Notes: generated by a model not told the origin, from the sequence alone. A stretch of 64,000 bases of DNA from Lysobacter alkalisoli (GCF_006547045.1 NZ_CP041242.1:754001-818000), one strand, 5' to 3'; counted from the first letter of the stretch, positions 16,955 to 27,146 are shown. Program-made: numbers and translations.

Positions 16955-18439
16955 GTGGACAAACTGGTCACCTTGCTCAACGACATCATCTGGAGTCCGC
17001 CGCTGGTCTACCTGTGCCTCGGCGCGGGCCTGTACTTCTCGATCCGGACCCGCTTCATGCAGGTGCGCGGCGTGAAGGAGATGATCCGGTTGCTGTTCAG
17101 CGGCCAGGCCTCGCAGGCGGGCGTGTCCTCGTTCCAGGCGCTGGCGATTTCGCTGTCCGGTCGTGTCGGCACCGGCAATATCGCCGGCGTGGCGACCGCG
17201 ATCGCCTTCGGTGGACCGGGTGCGGTGTTCTGGATGTGGGTGGTCGCCTTCCTCGGCGCCTCGACCGCCTATGTCGAATCGGCACTCGGACAGATCTACA
17301 AGGAGAAAGACGACAACGGCCAGTACCGCGGCGGCCCGGCCTACTACATCGAAAAGGGGCTGGGACTGAAGTGGTATGCATGGATTTTCGCGGTGGTGAC
17401 CGTGGTCGCGACCGGCTTCCTGTTGCCTGGCATCCAGGCCAACAGCATCGCCAAGGGGCTGAACGAAGCCTGGGGCATCGCGCCGGCGGTGACCGCGGCC
17501 GGCGTGGTGGTGGTTCTGGGTTTCATCATCTTTGGCGGCGTCAAACGCATCGCCCATTTCGCCCAGGTGGTGGTGCCGTTCATGGCGCTGGCCTACATGC
17601 TGGTCGCGCTGGTGATCGTGTTCATCAACATCCAGCAGGTGCCGGAGGTGTTCACCCTGATCATCAAGAGTGCGTTCGGCATGGAGGCCGGGTTCGGTGC
17701 GGTGGTCGGTCTGGCGGTGCAGTGGGGCGTCAAGCGCGGCATCTATTCCAACGAAGCCGGCCAGGGCACCGGCCCGCACGCCGCTGCCGCAGCCGAGGTC
17801 TCGCACCCGGCCAAGCAGGGCTACGTGCAGGCTTTTTCGGTCTATGTCGATACCTTGCTGGTGTGCTCTGCCACTGCCTTCGTGATCCTGTCGACCGGCA
17901 TGTACAACGTCTACGATCCGGCCAGTGCCATCGATCCGGCGACCGGCCTGCATGCCGCCAACCTGGTGACCAACCTGGCCGGTGTCGAGCATGGCCCCGA
18001 GTTCGCCCAGCATGCGATCGAGTCGGTGCTGCCGGGGTTCGGCAAGTCGTTCGTAGCGCTGGCGCTGCTGTTCTTCGCCTTCACCACCCTGATCGCCTAC
18101 TACTACATGGCCGAGACCAACATCGCCTACATCAACCGCAAGGTGCACCGGCCGTGGATGGTGTTCGTGCTGCGCATCGGCATCATGGCCGCGGTCACCT
18201 ATGCTGCGATCGGCCGCGTCGGCACCGCTTGGGACCTGGGCGACATCGGCGTCGGCCTGATGGCGTGGCTCAACATCATCGCGATCCTGATCCTGCAGAA
18301 ACCGGCCCTGGCTGCGTTGCGCGACTATGAGCGGCAGAAGAAAGCCGGCCAGGATCCGGAGTTCGACCCGGAAGCGCTGGGCATCCGCAATGCAGGGTTC
18401 TGGGAGCGGCGCAAGAAAGGCGATGACACAGGCGCATGA
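16955..18439 (+). CDS. Sodium:alanine/glycine symporter (AGCS family)
   Basis: Secondary transporter of 494 aa importing alanine or glycine with sodium. It has about ten or eleven hydrophobic segments and the AGCS signatures SLSGRVGTGNIAGVATAI and KRGIYSNEAGQGTGPHAAA. The start is a GTG at 16955 preceded by GGGGAG with eight bases of spacing; a TTG/GTG farther upstream would lack that signal. The C-terminus is charged and cytoplasmic. The stop overlaps the next gene by ATGA. Confidence 0.92.
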   Translation: MDKLVTLLNDIIWSPPLVYLCLGAGLYFSIRTRFMQVRGVKEMIRLLFSGQASQAGVSSFQALAISLSGRVGTGNIAGVATAIAFGGPGAVFWMWVVAFLGASTAYVESALGQIYKEKDDNGQYRGGPAYYIEKGLGLKWYAWIFAVVTVVATGFLLPGIQANSIAKGLNEAWGIAPAVTAAGVVVVLGFIIFGGVKRIAHFAQVVVPFMALAYMLVALVIVFINIQQVPEVFTLIIKSAFGMEAGFGAVVGLAVQWGVKRGIYSNEAGQGTGPHAAAAAEVSHPAKQGYVQAFSVYVDTLLVCSATAFVILSTGMYNVYDPASAIDPATGLHAANLVTNLAGVEHGPEFAQHAIESVLPGFGKSFVALALLFFAFTTLIAYYYMAETNIAYINRKVHRPWMVFVLRIGIMAAVTYAAIGRVGTAWDLGDIGVGLMAWLNIIAILILQKPALAALRDYERQKKAGQDPEFDPEALGIRNAGFWERRKKGDDTGA

Positions 18440-19299
18440 ACGGGAAGGATTCACCCTGGCAGCGTCGCCGGCAGCATGACCGGCGACAGCAGGCCGGCGG
18501 CAACGACGCCGGCACGCATGGCACAGGAGCGCACGATGCAGATGTACGCGATGCCGGGGCGCGCGACGCGGGTGCACGCGAGCTGCGCCTGTATGGTTTG
18601 AACGCGGTGCGGGCGATGTTCGCACGTCGACCCGAAGCCTTGCGCAAGCTGTATCTGGCCGAATCCCGCATCCCCGAGTTGCAGCCGCTGTTGAAGTGGT
18701 GCGTGGCCCACCGCATCGGCTACCGCGTGGTCGATGAGGACGACCTGCGCCGGTTGGCCGCCAGCAGTCATCACGAGGGCGTGGTGGCCGACGTGTTGCG
18801 GGAGGCACCGCTGTCGCTGTCGACCTGGCTGCAGCAGTTGCCGGATGGACCGCAATGCGCATTGTGGCTGGACGGTGTCGGCAACCCCCACAACCTGGGC
18901 GCGATCCTGCGCTCGGCCGCCCACTTCGGCGTGTCGGCGGTGTTGCTGCCCGGCCATTCGACGCTGGCCCTGTCGGGTGCCGCTGCGCGGGTGGCCGAAG
19001 GCGGCGCCGAAGCGGTGCCGCTGGTGCGCCTGGGGCGTGCCGACAATGCCGTCGCCCAGCTGCGCGGCGCCGGCTTCAGCCTTGCCGCGACCGTGGTCGA
19101 AGACGGTACCGACCTGTTCGCCACTGCGCTGCCGGAACGGCTGGTCTACGTGCTCGGCGCCGAGGGCGAAGGCATGGATCGTGCTTTTGCCGGCGCCTGC
19201 GACCTGAGCCTGTCGATCCCGGGCACCGGCGCGGTCGAAAGCCTCAACGTCGCCTCCGCCACCGCCGTGCTGCTGGCCGCCTGGCGGTCGCGGCACTGA
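18436..19299 (+). CDS. TrmH/SpoU family rRNA 2'-O-methyltransferase
   Basis: A 287-aa enzyme. The first ~50 residues are basic and low in complexity (repeats of DAG/RDAGARD), followed by an SpoU substrate-binding domain (LRLYGLNAVRAMFARRPEALRKLYL) and the trefoil-knot methyltransferase. The three SpoU motifs are seen: VGNPHNLGAILRSAAHFGV, VYVLGAEGEGM and LSIPGTGAVESLNVASATAV. Members methylate a ribose in 23S rRNA (RlmB, G2251) or tRNA; which target applies is unclear, since RlmB itself is usually shorter. It overlaps the symporter stop by four bases. Confidence 0.88.
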   Translation: MNGKDSPWQRRRQHDRRQQAGGNDAGTHGTGAHDADVRDAGARDAGARELRLYGLNAVRAMFARRPEALRKLYLAESRIPELQPLLKWCVAHRIGYRVVDEDDLRRLAASSHHEGVVADVLREAPLSLSTWLQQLPDGPQCALWLDGVGNPHNLGAILRSAAHFGVSAVLLPGHSTLALSGAAARVAEGGAEAVPLVRLGRADNAVAQLRGAGFSLAATVVEDGTDLFATALPERLVYVLGAEGEGMDRAFAGACDLSLSIPGTGAVESLNVASATAVLLAAWRSRH

Positions 19300-19378
19300 G
19301 CCAGGTCGACTTCCGGTTCAGCTTGCACGCGTGATGATCGGCACCGGTATGCGCCAGTGCCCGGCAATGGATGAAACC

Positions 19379-20614
19379 ATGAAGCCAGTCCTGACATTCA
19401 TGTCCCGTCCCGTCCTGTTCCTGCTACTGCTACTGCTCTCTTCCGTTCCGGGTGCGGCCATCGCGCGCGGGTCGTTCGCGGTCGACTACAGGGTCGAGCT
19501 GCTGCCCGCGCGTGGCGACGCGCAGGTGGTGATCGCGACCAAACCCGTCGATGGGCGTTTGATCCGTCTGAAGATGGCGCTGCCGCAGGCACGCTATCGC
19601 GACCTGCGCGGCAACGGCGAAATCGAGCGCGACGGCGAGCTTGTCACCTGGACGCCGCCAGCGCAGGGCGGTACGTTCCGCTACCGGGTGCGCATCGACC
19701 ATCGCCGTCGAGGCGACGGTTTCGATGCGCGGATCACCGATGATTGGGCACTGCTGCGTGGCGACGACCTGTTTCCGCCGATGCAGGCGACTGTCACCCG
19801 CGGCGCCGATTCGCGTGCTCGCCTGCGCTTCGTGCTGCCGGAGGGCTGGAGCGCAGTGACTCCGTATTCATCGACAGGCGACGGCAAGACCTTCGTGGTG
19901 GTCGACAGCGAACGGCGCATGGACCGCCCGAAGGGCTGGATGCTGTTTGGCCGGATCGGGGTCCGCCGCGACACCATCGCCGGAAGCAGGATTGCGGTGG
20001 CCGCGCCGGTCGGCCAGGGCGCCCGTTTCGGCGACCTGCTGGCCTTCGTCACCGCGATCGCCCCGGAAGCGCAACGTGCCTTCGGGAAGTTGCCGTCGCG
20101 GTTGCTGGTGGTCCAGGCCGGCGACCCGATGTGGCGCGGTGGTCTGTCGGGACCGCAATCCATCTACCTGCATGTCGAGCGGCCGTTGATCAGCGGCAAC
20201 GGCAGCAGCACCCCGGCACATGAACTCGTCCACGTCGTCACGCGTCTGTCCGCGGACGCAGGCGACGACTGGATCGTGGAAGGTCTGGCCGAGTACTACT
20301 CGATCGAGCTGACACGCCGTGCCGGCCTGCTCAGCCGGCGCCGCGCCGACAAGGCGCTCGACTGGATGCGCGCGCACGGCCGCGGCGTCATCCGGCTGCA
20401 GACCAGCCGCGCCAGCGGCAAGGTCACCGCGCGCGCGGTCGTGCTGTTCGCCGACCTCGATGCCGAAATCCGCGCCGCCGGCGACCACAGCCTGGACGAC
20501 GTGGTGCGGAAGCTGATGCGGAAGCGCCAGGTCAGCCGCGCGGCACTGCGCGCGGCCGTGAGCGACGTGCTGGGCAGGGAATCGCGCACCCTGCGCAGTA
20601 CCTTGCTCGATTGA
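19379..20614 (+). CDS. Exported HExxH metalloprotease-like protein
   Basis: About 411 aa with a signal peptide (MKPVLTFMSRPVLFLLLLLL ... AIARG). A zinc-site motif HELVH at about residue 280 is followed 20 residues on by WIVEGLAEYYS, the HExxH...E pattern of gluzincins such as M1/M61 aminopeptidases. The N-terminal half is beta-rich. The start is uncertain: ATGs at 19331, 19334, 19367 and 19400 are also in frame, and 19379 gives the best signal sequence. Probably a periplasmic or secreted peptidase; substrate unknown. Confidence 0.75.
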   Translation: MKPVLTFMSRPVLFLLLLLLSSVPGAAIARGSFAVDYRVELLPARGDAQVVIATKPVDGRLIRLKMALPQARYRDLRGNGEIERDGELVTWTPPAQGGTFRYRVRIDHRRRGDGFDARITDDWALLRGDDLFPPMQATVTRGADSRARLRFVLPEGWSAVTPYSSTGDGKTFVVVDSERRMDRPKGWMLFGRIGVRRDTIAGSRIAVAAPVGQGARFGDLLAFVTAIAPEAQRAFGKLPSRLLVVQAGDPMWRGGLSGPQSIYLHVERPLISGNGSSTPAHELVHVVTRLSADAGDDWIVEGLAEYYSIELTRRAGLLSRRRADKALDWMRAHGRGVIRLQTSRASGKVTARAVVLFADLDAEIRAAGDHSLDDVVRKLMRKRQVSRAALRAAVSDVLGRESRTLRSTLLD

Positions 20615-20622
20615 GCGCGCTG

Positions 20623-22212
20623 CTATTCCCCTTGCTTCGGCGCGCTGCCGAAGCCGCCTTCGGCCGAAGCGGCGAGGTAGGCGAACACGGCATAGGCGGC
20701 AACGTTCTGCGCCAGCGCTGCGGGGTCGATCTTGTCGAAGGTGTCGTCCGGGGTGTGGTGCAGATCGAAATAGTCGGTGCCGTCCTGGGCCAGTCGCGCC
20801 CAGGCCAGGCCTTTCTCCACGAACGGGATCAGGTCCGGACCGGGGCCGCCCTGGCCTGGCAGGTGCTCGATGCCAAGCGGTGCGAGCGCCTCGGCGATGC
20901 GGCGCTCGGCATCGGCCGCATAGTCCGGCGCCGAGCTGGAGTAGCCATATATGCGGCCGGCACCGAAGTCGCTTTCGGCACCGATCACGTGCAGTTCGAT
21001 GTCTTCCTCGTGCGCCTCGGCATAGGCGCGGCCGCCGTGCAGGCCTTGTTCCTCGTTGGCCCAGGCGATCACCCGGATGCTGCGTGCGGGGCGCCCGCCA
21101 TCTGACTTGCCGAGCTTGCCGATCAGCGCTCCGGCGGCCATGGTGATGCCGACACCGGCGGCATCGTCGACCGCGCCGGTGCCCAGGTCCCAGGAATCGA
21201 GGTGACCGCCGATCACCACCACTTCCTCCGGCCGCTCGCTGCCGTCGATCTGGCCGATCACGTTCTGCGAGGTGTATTCGCCGTCCCAGCCGCAGTCCAG
21301 CGCCAACTGCAGCCGGGTCGGGCCGAGCGCAAGCAGGCGGGTCAGCTGCTCGGCATCGGGCACCGACAGCGCGGCCGCGGGGATCGGGGTCAGGCCTTCG
21401 TCGAAGCGGGTGATGCCGGTATGCGGCATGCGGTGCGAATCGGTGCCGGCCGAGCGCATGATGAACGCCGCGGCGCCGGCGCGGATCGCGGCCGACGGGC
21501 CGCCGCTGCGCACGCGGCTGCCGGGGCCGTAGCCACTGCCGTCGCGGGCACGCTCCATCTTGTAATCCACAAAGGCGATCTTGCCGGCCAGCGAACCGGC
21601 CGGGACAGCTTCCAGTGCGGCCAGGTCGGCGAAACGCACCACCTCGCCTTCGACCGTGCCGGCCGGACTGCCGCCCAGGGCGGTGATGGTCAGCGGCTGT
21701 GCATGCGGACCGAGTACCCGTGCACTCTCACTGCGGCGTTCCCACTTCGGAAAGGTCACCGGCTCGGTCCAGACCTTGTCGTAGCCGAGCTCCTTGAATT
21801 TGGCCACCGCCCAGGCCACTGCCCGGGCATCGGCCTCGCTGCCGGCCAGGCGCGGGCCGATCTCGGTGGTCAGCGATTCGGTGACCCGGTAGGCCAGGTC
21901 GCTGGCCAGTCCCTGCTCGCGCAGGGTGGCGGCGGTGGCCATCGCGCTGTCGGGAATGACCGTTGGCCCGGGTTGCGCGGCGAATGCGGGGGCGGCGGCG
22001 CCGGCGGTGATCAGCAGGGACGTGGCTAGTGCACTGCGCGTGACAAATCGTGAGATGGAGGGTGGTGGATCTGGGTGCAGATCAAGGCGTGAGGAGGAGG
22101 CATGGCAGTCGCCATGGCGACGACGAGCAACGTCGAACTGCGCCCAAAAACGCCGCCAGACGCTCACGACTTGTTGCGTGTAGTGCACTTGAGCCAGCAG
22201 CGGTGCGCGCAT
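20623..22212 (-). CDS. M28 family zinc aminopeptidase, exported
   Basis: Metallopeptidase of the M28 family. The co-catalytic zinc ligands are visible in GGHLDSWDLGTGAVDDAAG (His, Asp), ANEEQGLHGG (Glu-Glu), GAESDFGAG (Asp) and LHHTPDDTFDKID (His). A PA domain insert lies between residues ~200 and 330. A signal peptide (SALATSLLITAGAAAPAFA) begins unusually late, about residue 65 if ATG 22212 (GAGG eight bases upstream) is used. No nearer ATG, GTG or TTG is in frame close to the signal sequence. The true start is therefore unresolved. It faces the preceding gene convergently with a gap of only eight bases. Confidence 0.85.
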   Translation of the reverse strand: MRAPLLAQVHYTQQVVSVWRRFWAQFDVARRRHGDCHASSSRLDLHPDPPPSISRFVTRSALATSLLITAGAAAPAFAAQPGPTVIPDSAMATAATLREQGLASDLAYRVTESLTTEIGPRLAGSEADARAVAWAVAKFKELGYDKVWTEPVTFPKWERRSESARVLGPHAQPLTITALGGSPAGTVEGEVVRFADLAALEAVPAGSLAGKIAFVDYKMERARDGSGYGPGSRVRSGGPSAAIRAGAAAFIMRSAGTDSHRMPHTGITRFDEGLTPIPAAALSVPDAEQLTRLLALGPTRLQLALDCGWDGEYTSQNVIGQIDGSERPEEVVVIGGHLDSWDLGTGAVDDAAGVGITMAAGALIGKLGKSDGGRPARSIRVIAWANEEQGLHGGRAYAEAHEEDIELHVIGAESDFGAGRIYGYSSSAPDYAADAERRIAEALAPLGIEHLPGQGGPGPDLIPFVEKGLAWARLAQDGTDYFDLHHTPDDTFDKIDPAALAQNVAAYAVFAYLAASAEGGFGSAPKQGE

Positions 22213-22236
22213 TCGGTAAACCTCGGGCTGGAAAAG

Positions 22237-22270
22237 ACGAAGCCGCGAGCTTAGCAACTCGCGGCTTCGT
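22237..22270 (-). terminator. Strong hairpin upstream of the M28 peptidase gene
   Basis: ACGAAGCCGCGAG and CTCGCGGCTTCGT make a perfect 13-bp stem with an eight-base loop, followed on the minus strand by CTTTT. It looks like an intrinsic terminator for transcription arriving from the mscL side, or an attenuator for the peptidase gene that begins 25 bases later. Confidence 0.7.
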
Positions 22271-22606
22271 GCCGGGGTGTCTCAAGTCATGCGTGACTTG
22301 ACGGTTTTTGGTCGCAGTCTTGAATGCCGCTCATGGCTGCATGCCGATAGCCTGTTTCTCGCTCTGGGGATGGCGGCTTCGGAAGGAGTCGCCGCCCGTC
22401 GCCTTTCGCGAGCGTGAAAGCTCGTTGCTTCGGCAAGTCTTCTTCGGGCGCCGACAACGTGTCCAGAAGTCGGAGGCCCTGCCTTTACGAGACACGCCGT
22501 GAACCCATCCATGGGGGCTCATCCGAAACATCCATGTTTCGGAAGGTCTCGCAAAGGCAGGGCCTCCGACTTCCGCGTTTACGTTCCCGCACTTGGGAGA
22601 AGAGCC
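22271..22606. other. Non-coding gap dominated by a palindromic element
   Basis: No convincing gene lies between the hairpin at 22237-22270 and mscL. Short frames across it give Arg/Ser-rich peptides with no start signals. The right half is the folded repeat at 22467-22572. The left half (22290-22460) has one small hairpin-like segment (CGAGC ... GCTCG near 22410) and nothing else I can name. Confidence 0.6.
22467..22572. repeat. Large folded palindromic element
   Basis: Two 27-bp arms, 22467-22493 and 22546-22572, are inverted copies that differ at one base. The 52-bp interior holds two more hairpins, CCCA-TCCA-TGGG at 22504-22515 and TCCGAAACA-TCCA-TGTTTCGGA at 22522-22543, which share the same TCCA apical loop. 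Folded, it is a three-way junction. It lies between mscL and the M28 peptidase gene. It looks like a dispersed mobile non-coding repeat of this lineage, but no second copy is in this window. Confidence 0.75.
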
Positions 22607-23020
22607 CTATTTCTTCAGCGAATCGCGGATCTCGCGCAGCAACAGCACTTCCTCGGCCGGCTCGGCCGGCGCTTCCTCGGCCGGAACCTCGGCCTTCTTC
22701 AGCCGGTTGTAGGCCTTGATGAAGAGGAAGATCACGAACGCGATCAGCAGGAAGTCGATGACGGTCTGGATGAAGGCGCCGTACTGGATCGCGACTTCGG
22801 CCACCTCGGCGCCGGCCGCGTCGACCGTGGCCGGGCTGAGCACGTACTTCCAGTCGCTGACGCTCGCGCCACCGGTCAGTCCGCCGATAACCGGCATGAT
22901 GATGCCGTCGACCAGGGCGGTAACGATCTTGCCGAATGCGGCACCGATCACCACTGCCACGGCAAGGTCGATCACGTTGCCCCGTGCAATGAATTCCTTG
23001 AACTCGCTGACCATTCCCAT
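22607..23020 (-). CDS. mscL: Large-conductance mechanosensitive channel
   Basis: Inner membrane safety valve of 137 aa that opens on osmotic downshock. The N-terminal amphipathic helix and first transmembrane helix are canonical ([31 protein letters not shown]), as are the second helix ([25 protein letters not shown]) and the cytoplasmic C-terminal helix ([13 protein letters not shown]). The start ATG 23020 has GGAG eight bases upstream; ATG 23014 is the other option. Monocistronic. Confidence 0.96.
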   Translation of the reverse strand: MGMVSEFKEFIARGNVIDLAVAVVIGAAFGKIVTALVDGIIMPVIGGLTGGASVSDWKYVLSPATVDAAGAEVAEVAIQYGAFIQTVIDFLLIAFVIFLFIKAYNRLKKAEVPAEEAPAEPAEEVLLLREIRDSLKK

Positions 23021-23093
23021 GCGGCGTACTCCAGGTGGATTTGAGTCGCGACAGGCTACCGCAAAGCGCGCGGTGGCAGGCAGGGGCAAATAC

Positions 23094-23831
23094 TCAGCCT
23101 GTGGCCGGGGGCAGGATCCGTCCGGCCAGTGCCGGCAGGCCATCGAGCGTCGCCTCGTAGCTGTCGCCGGCTTGCAGCGGACCGACCCCAGCCGGAGTGC
23201 CCATGAACACCAGGTCGCCTGCGCGCAGGGCATACAACTTCGACAACTCGTGCAGAATTTCCGGCACGGTCCAGATCAGGTCGTCGAGCGAACCGCGCTG
23301 GCGGGTTTCGCCATTGACCGCCAGCGCGATCGTGCGCCCGGCCAGCGCGCCGATTTCCGCTGCCGGTACCAGCGGACCGACCGGTGCGGAGAAGTCGAAC
23401 GATTTGCCGGTGTCCCACGGCAGCCCCTTGGCCTTGGCCGCCGCCTGCAGGTCGCGGCGGGTCAGGTCGAGGCCGAGGCCATAGCCGTAGACCAGCGAGC
23501 CGGCCGCATCCGGCGCAAGCATGCCGGGCGGAGCGTCCGTGCCGAGCGCCACCACCAGTTCGACCTCATGGTGCAGCTCTCCGGTGCCGGGCGGGTAGGG
23601 AACCCGACCGTCCAGCACCAGCGCATCGGCGGGCTTGAGAAAGAACACCGGTTGGCCGCGGTCGGCCTTGCCGGTCGGCACGGTAGCGCCCATTTCGCGC
23701 GCGTGGTCGGCGAAGTTGCGGCCGACGCAATAGATGCGGCGGACCGGAAAATACAGGCTGGAGGCACGGAGCTCGTCGTGGCCGTGGACCGGGATGCGCG
23801 GTGTTGCCGGCGCCGGGATGACGTCGACCAT
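23094..23831 (-). CDS. Fumarylacetoacetate hydrolase family protein
   Basis: About 245 aa of the FAH fold. Features are [16 protein letters not shown] near the N-terminus, the metal-binding glutamates in [24 protein letters not shown] and the C-terminal [19 protein letters not shown]. Closest in layout to acylpyruvate/fumarylpyruvate hydrolases (YcgM type) that cleave C-C bonds in aromatic acid breakdown, or to oxaloacetate decarboxylases (FAHD1). The precise substrate cannot be told. ATG 23846 is an alternative start. Confidence 0.88.
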   Translation of the reverse strand: MVDVIPAPATPRIPVHGHDELRASSLYFPVRRIYCVGRNFADHAREMGATVPTGKADRGQPVFFLKPADALVLDGRVPYPPGTGELHHEVELVVALGTDAPPGMLAPDAAGSLVYGYGLGLDLTRRDLQAAAKAKGLPWDTGKSFDFSAPVGPLVPAAEIGALAGRTIALAVNGETRQRGSLDDLIWTVPEILHELSKLYALRAGDLVFMGTPAGVGPLQAGDSYEATLDGLPALAGRILPPATG

Positions 23832-23874
23832 GGGCAAGGCTCTCATCGGGCCGGCGACGGTGCCGGCGGGGCGC

Positions 23875-24258
23875 TCAGCCTACCGGAGGGCGGCGGTCGC
23901 GCTCCAGTCCATCGTGTCCCGGTCCGTCGTGTACGAGTCCGTCGTGTTCCAGCACGTCACGCTCCGGTCGGACATCGCCGGTGCTGTTGCGGTCGACCAC
24001 GCGGTACTCGCCGTCGACGACGTTGCCTGCGCGCGCGACCGGCTTGCCGCGCCGTTGCCACCATCGGTACAGCAGGCCGGCGGCGATCATCGCCGCACCG
24101 ACCACCACGCTGAACATGACCAGCAGTGCCAGCAGCACCAGCCCGACCGCACCACAGGCAATACGCAGCCAGCGCTGGCGCGGCTTGCGTGGCGAAGCCG
24201 CGGCGCGGATTCGGTCCTGGAAGCGGGCATGGTCGAAACGGAAGGTGTGGGCGAACAT
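23875..24258 (-). CDS. Hypothetical membrane protein (127 aa)
   Basis: It begins MFAHTFRFDHARFQDRI, has a basic stretch (SPRKPRQRWLR) and then two adjacent hydrophobic segments (~residues 32-65, IACGAVGLVLLALLVMFSVVVGAA region), and ends in a charged His/Asp-rich tail (VLEHDGLVHDGPGHDGLERD). The tail is a short imperfect repeat of HDGL. I recognise no named family. It is transcribed toward the FAH-family gene but separated by 43 bp. Confidence 0.6.
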   Translation of the reverse strand: MFAHTFRFDHARFQDRIRAAASPRKPRQRWLRIACGAVGLVLLALLVMFSVVVGAAMIAAGLLYRWWQRRGKPVARAGNVVDGEYRVVDRNSTGDVRPERDVLEHDGLVHDGPGHDGLERDRRPPVG

Positions 24259-24428
24259 CGGTCGTTGTCAGGTAGTCGTGACACAATCCGGCAACATTGC
24301 CGAGGCGCGAGTATCGGGCGCCGGCCATATGACCGTGTAATGAATTCGTTAATCGAATGTGGCGGCAGGAGGAATCCAGGCCTGTCTGCCTGCTTCGAAC
24401 CCCCGCCGTTGCGAGCTGCCACGCCGAC

Positions 24429-24767
24429 ATGACCGCCCAGCCACTTCTTGATCTCGAACGCCTGCCGGACGGCGCCCTGGCCGAAGTCGAGGCCGTGCTC
24501 GACGGCGATGCCGAATCACTACTGTTGTTGCGCGACGGCGATGCGGTGCGTGCCTGGCTCAACATCTGTCCCCATGCCGGTCGCCGTCTCGACTGGGCGC
24601 CAGGCCAGTTCCTGCGCAGCAAGGACGGCCTGCTGGTCTGCGCCGCCCACGGTGCCAGCTTCGAACTGGAGAAAGGCGAATGCGTGGCCGGTCCTTGCCG
24701 TGGCGACGCGCTGCGGCCGGTCGCCGTGGAAGTGCGCGACGGGGCGGTGTGGCTGGTGGGAGGGTAG
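24429..24767 (+). CDS. Rieske 2Fe-2S protein
   Basis: Small (112 aa) soluble Rieske domain. The cluster ligands are in NICPHAGRRLDW and LVCAAHGASFEL, the CxH...CxxH pattern of ferredoxin-like Rieske proteins. No signal peptide and no oxygenase domain are attached. It is a stand-alone electron carrier or a regulatory domain; no partner reductase is next to it. It is divergent from the membrane protein gene at 24258. Confidence 0.87.
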   Translation: MTAQPLLDLERLPDGALAEVEAVLDGDAESLLLLRDGDAVRAWLNICPHAGRRLDWAPGQFLRSKDGLLVCAAHGASFELEKGECVAGPCRGDALRPVAVEVRDGAVWLVGG

Positions 24768-24933
24768 GGGCCGGATCCAGAGGGGCTGATGTGCCGACAG
24801 GGTGACAGCGCCTCGACCCTGTGCGCGGCAACCGACCAACGGTAGGCCGACGCGGCTGCAGGTGACCGTTGGATACGGAGTGCAAGCGCGAGGGGGGACG
24901 CGCAGGCCCGTTCCCATTAGCGAGGACTTATCG

Positions 24934-25499
24934 ATGAAATCCACACTCGTGCTGGTCGCGCTGCTCACTGCCCTTGGCACTGTCGCGACCGCGTCCGCCC
25001 AGCAACCCGGTGCCGGCGAGGCCGCCAAGGTCCGCAAGGGTTATGCCATCAATCCGGTACCGCTCAACATGGTTGGCAAGAACCCGCAACTGGTCGGCCT
25101 GGGCAGCTACATCGTCAACGGCCAGGGCGCCTGCACCGATTGCCACACCAGTCCGCCGTACGTGGCCGGTGGCGATCCGTTCCTGGGGCAGCCGACGGTG
25201 ACCAACGTCGACGGCTTCCTCGCTGGCGGTACCGAGTTCGGTCCGTTCATCTCGCGCAACCTCACCCCGAACGCGAGCGGCCGGCCGGACTGACCCTTGA
25301 GCAGTTCCTGTTCGTGCTGAATACCGGTGCGGACTTGAAGGGCCGTCCACCGTTCGTGCCCTCGCAGGAAGCCGACCTGCTGCAGGTGATGCCGTGGCCG
25401 GTGTACCGGGGCATGACCGAACGCGACAAGCGCGCCATCTACGAGTACCTGCGCGCGATTCCCTGCCGCGGCAGTGCGAGCAGGTGTGGCGATGGTTGA
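24934..25499 (+). pseudogene. Cytochrome c family protein, frameshifted
   Basis: A signal peptide (MKSTLVLVALLTALGTVATA) and one haem motif CTDCH (about residue 69) open the reading frame, which stops at 25293 after NASGRPD. The rest of the family continues in another frame (LTLEQFLFVLNTGADLKGRP ... MPWPVYRGMTERDKRAIYEYLRAIPC) to 25499. The break falls in the short repeat GGCCGGCCGG, so loss of one CCGG unit would explain it. This is either a recent inactivating slip or a sequence error. If intact it would be a periplasmic electron carrier of ~187 aa. Confidence 0.8.
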
Positions 25500-25516
25500 G
25501 ACGCACGGAAACAGGC

Positions 25517-25550
25517 AGGCCGCGTGCCGTCGCTTTGACGACACGCGGCT
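25517..25550 (+). terminator. Hairpin after the cytochrome gene
   Basis: GCCGCGTG and CACGCGGC pair, with a shorter inner CGTC/GACG stem, 18 bases past the stop at 25499; TTCTC follows. Probably the transcript end of the cytochrome gene. Confidence 0.5.
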
Positions 25551-25561
25551 TCTCGTCAGCC

Positions 25562-25670
25562 CAAGTCGCCGACTTCCCAGGACAACAGGTCGACCAGCAA
25601 CACCGCGATCGCGGTGTAGGCCAGCGGCGACGGTGCGATGTGGCTGGGCGAGGGATAGGGCCGGCAATCC
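25562..25670 (-). pseudogene. 3' remnant of an SLC13-type permease gene
   Basis: A minus-strand frame ending TGA at 25562 encodes IAPSPLAYTAIAVLLVDLL plus a short tail. It aligns with the last residues of the intact permease at 30394-32232 (GAPLSLIYTTIAVLMVNLLF), and the DNA also aligns (CACCGCGATCG, CGGTGCG blocks). Upstream the frame loses similarity and runs into the COG0523 gene. Best read as the surviving tail of a lost duplicate; similarity is short, so this is tentative. Confidence 0.4.
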
Positions 25671-25715
25671 CGCCCCGGCCCCGCGCCGCCTGTCGTCGGG
25701 ATAAGCGGTTCTCCG

Positions 25716-27050
<1,335 letters not shown>

Positions 27051-27120
27051 CGGCGGATCCTTGGCTTGCGGGTGGCTTGCGACGTGTCGGGCGGGACGCC
27101 CATGACTTCAGGGACATTGA

Positions 27121-27146
27121 AATTGAAATGTTATAACATTTCAATT
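27121..27146. promoter_or_regulatory. Zur box between divergent operons
   Basis: A perfect 26-bp palindrome: AATTGAAATGTTA followed by its exact mirror. The core GAAATGTTATAACATTTC closely matches the proteobacterial Zur operator. Placed between the COG0523 GTPase (minus) and the TonB receptor (plus), one site can repress both when zinc is ample. Confidence 0.92.

Noticed and set aside
22308-22502. Short plus-strand ORF (64 aa) left of the folded element
   Set aside because: No ribosome site, Arg/Ser-rich peptide, and it runs into the palindromic arm, so it is repeat DNA read as protein.
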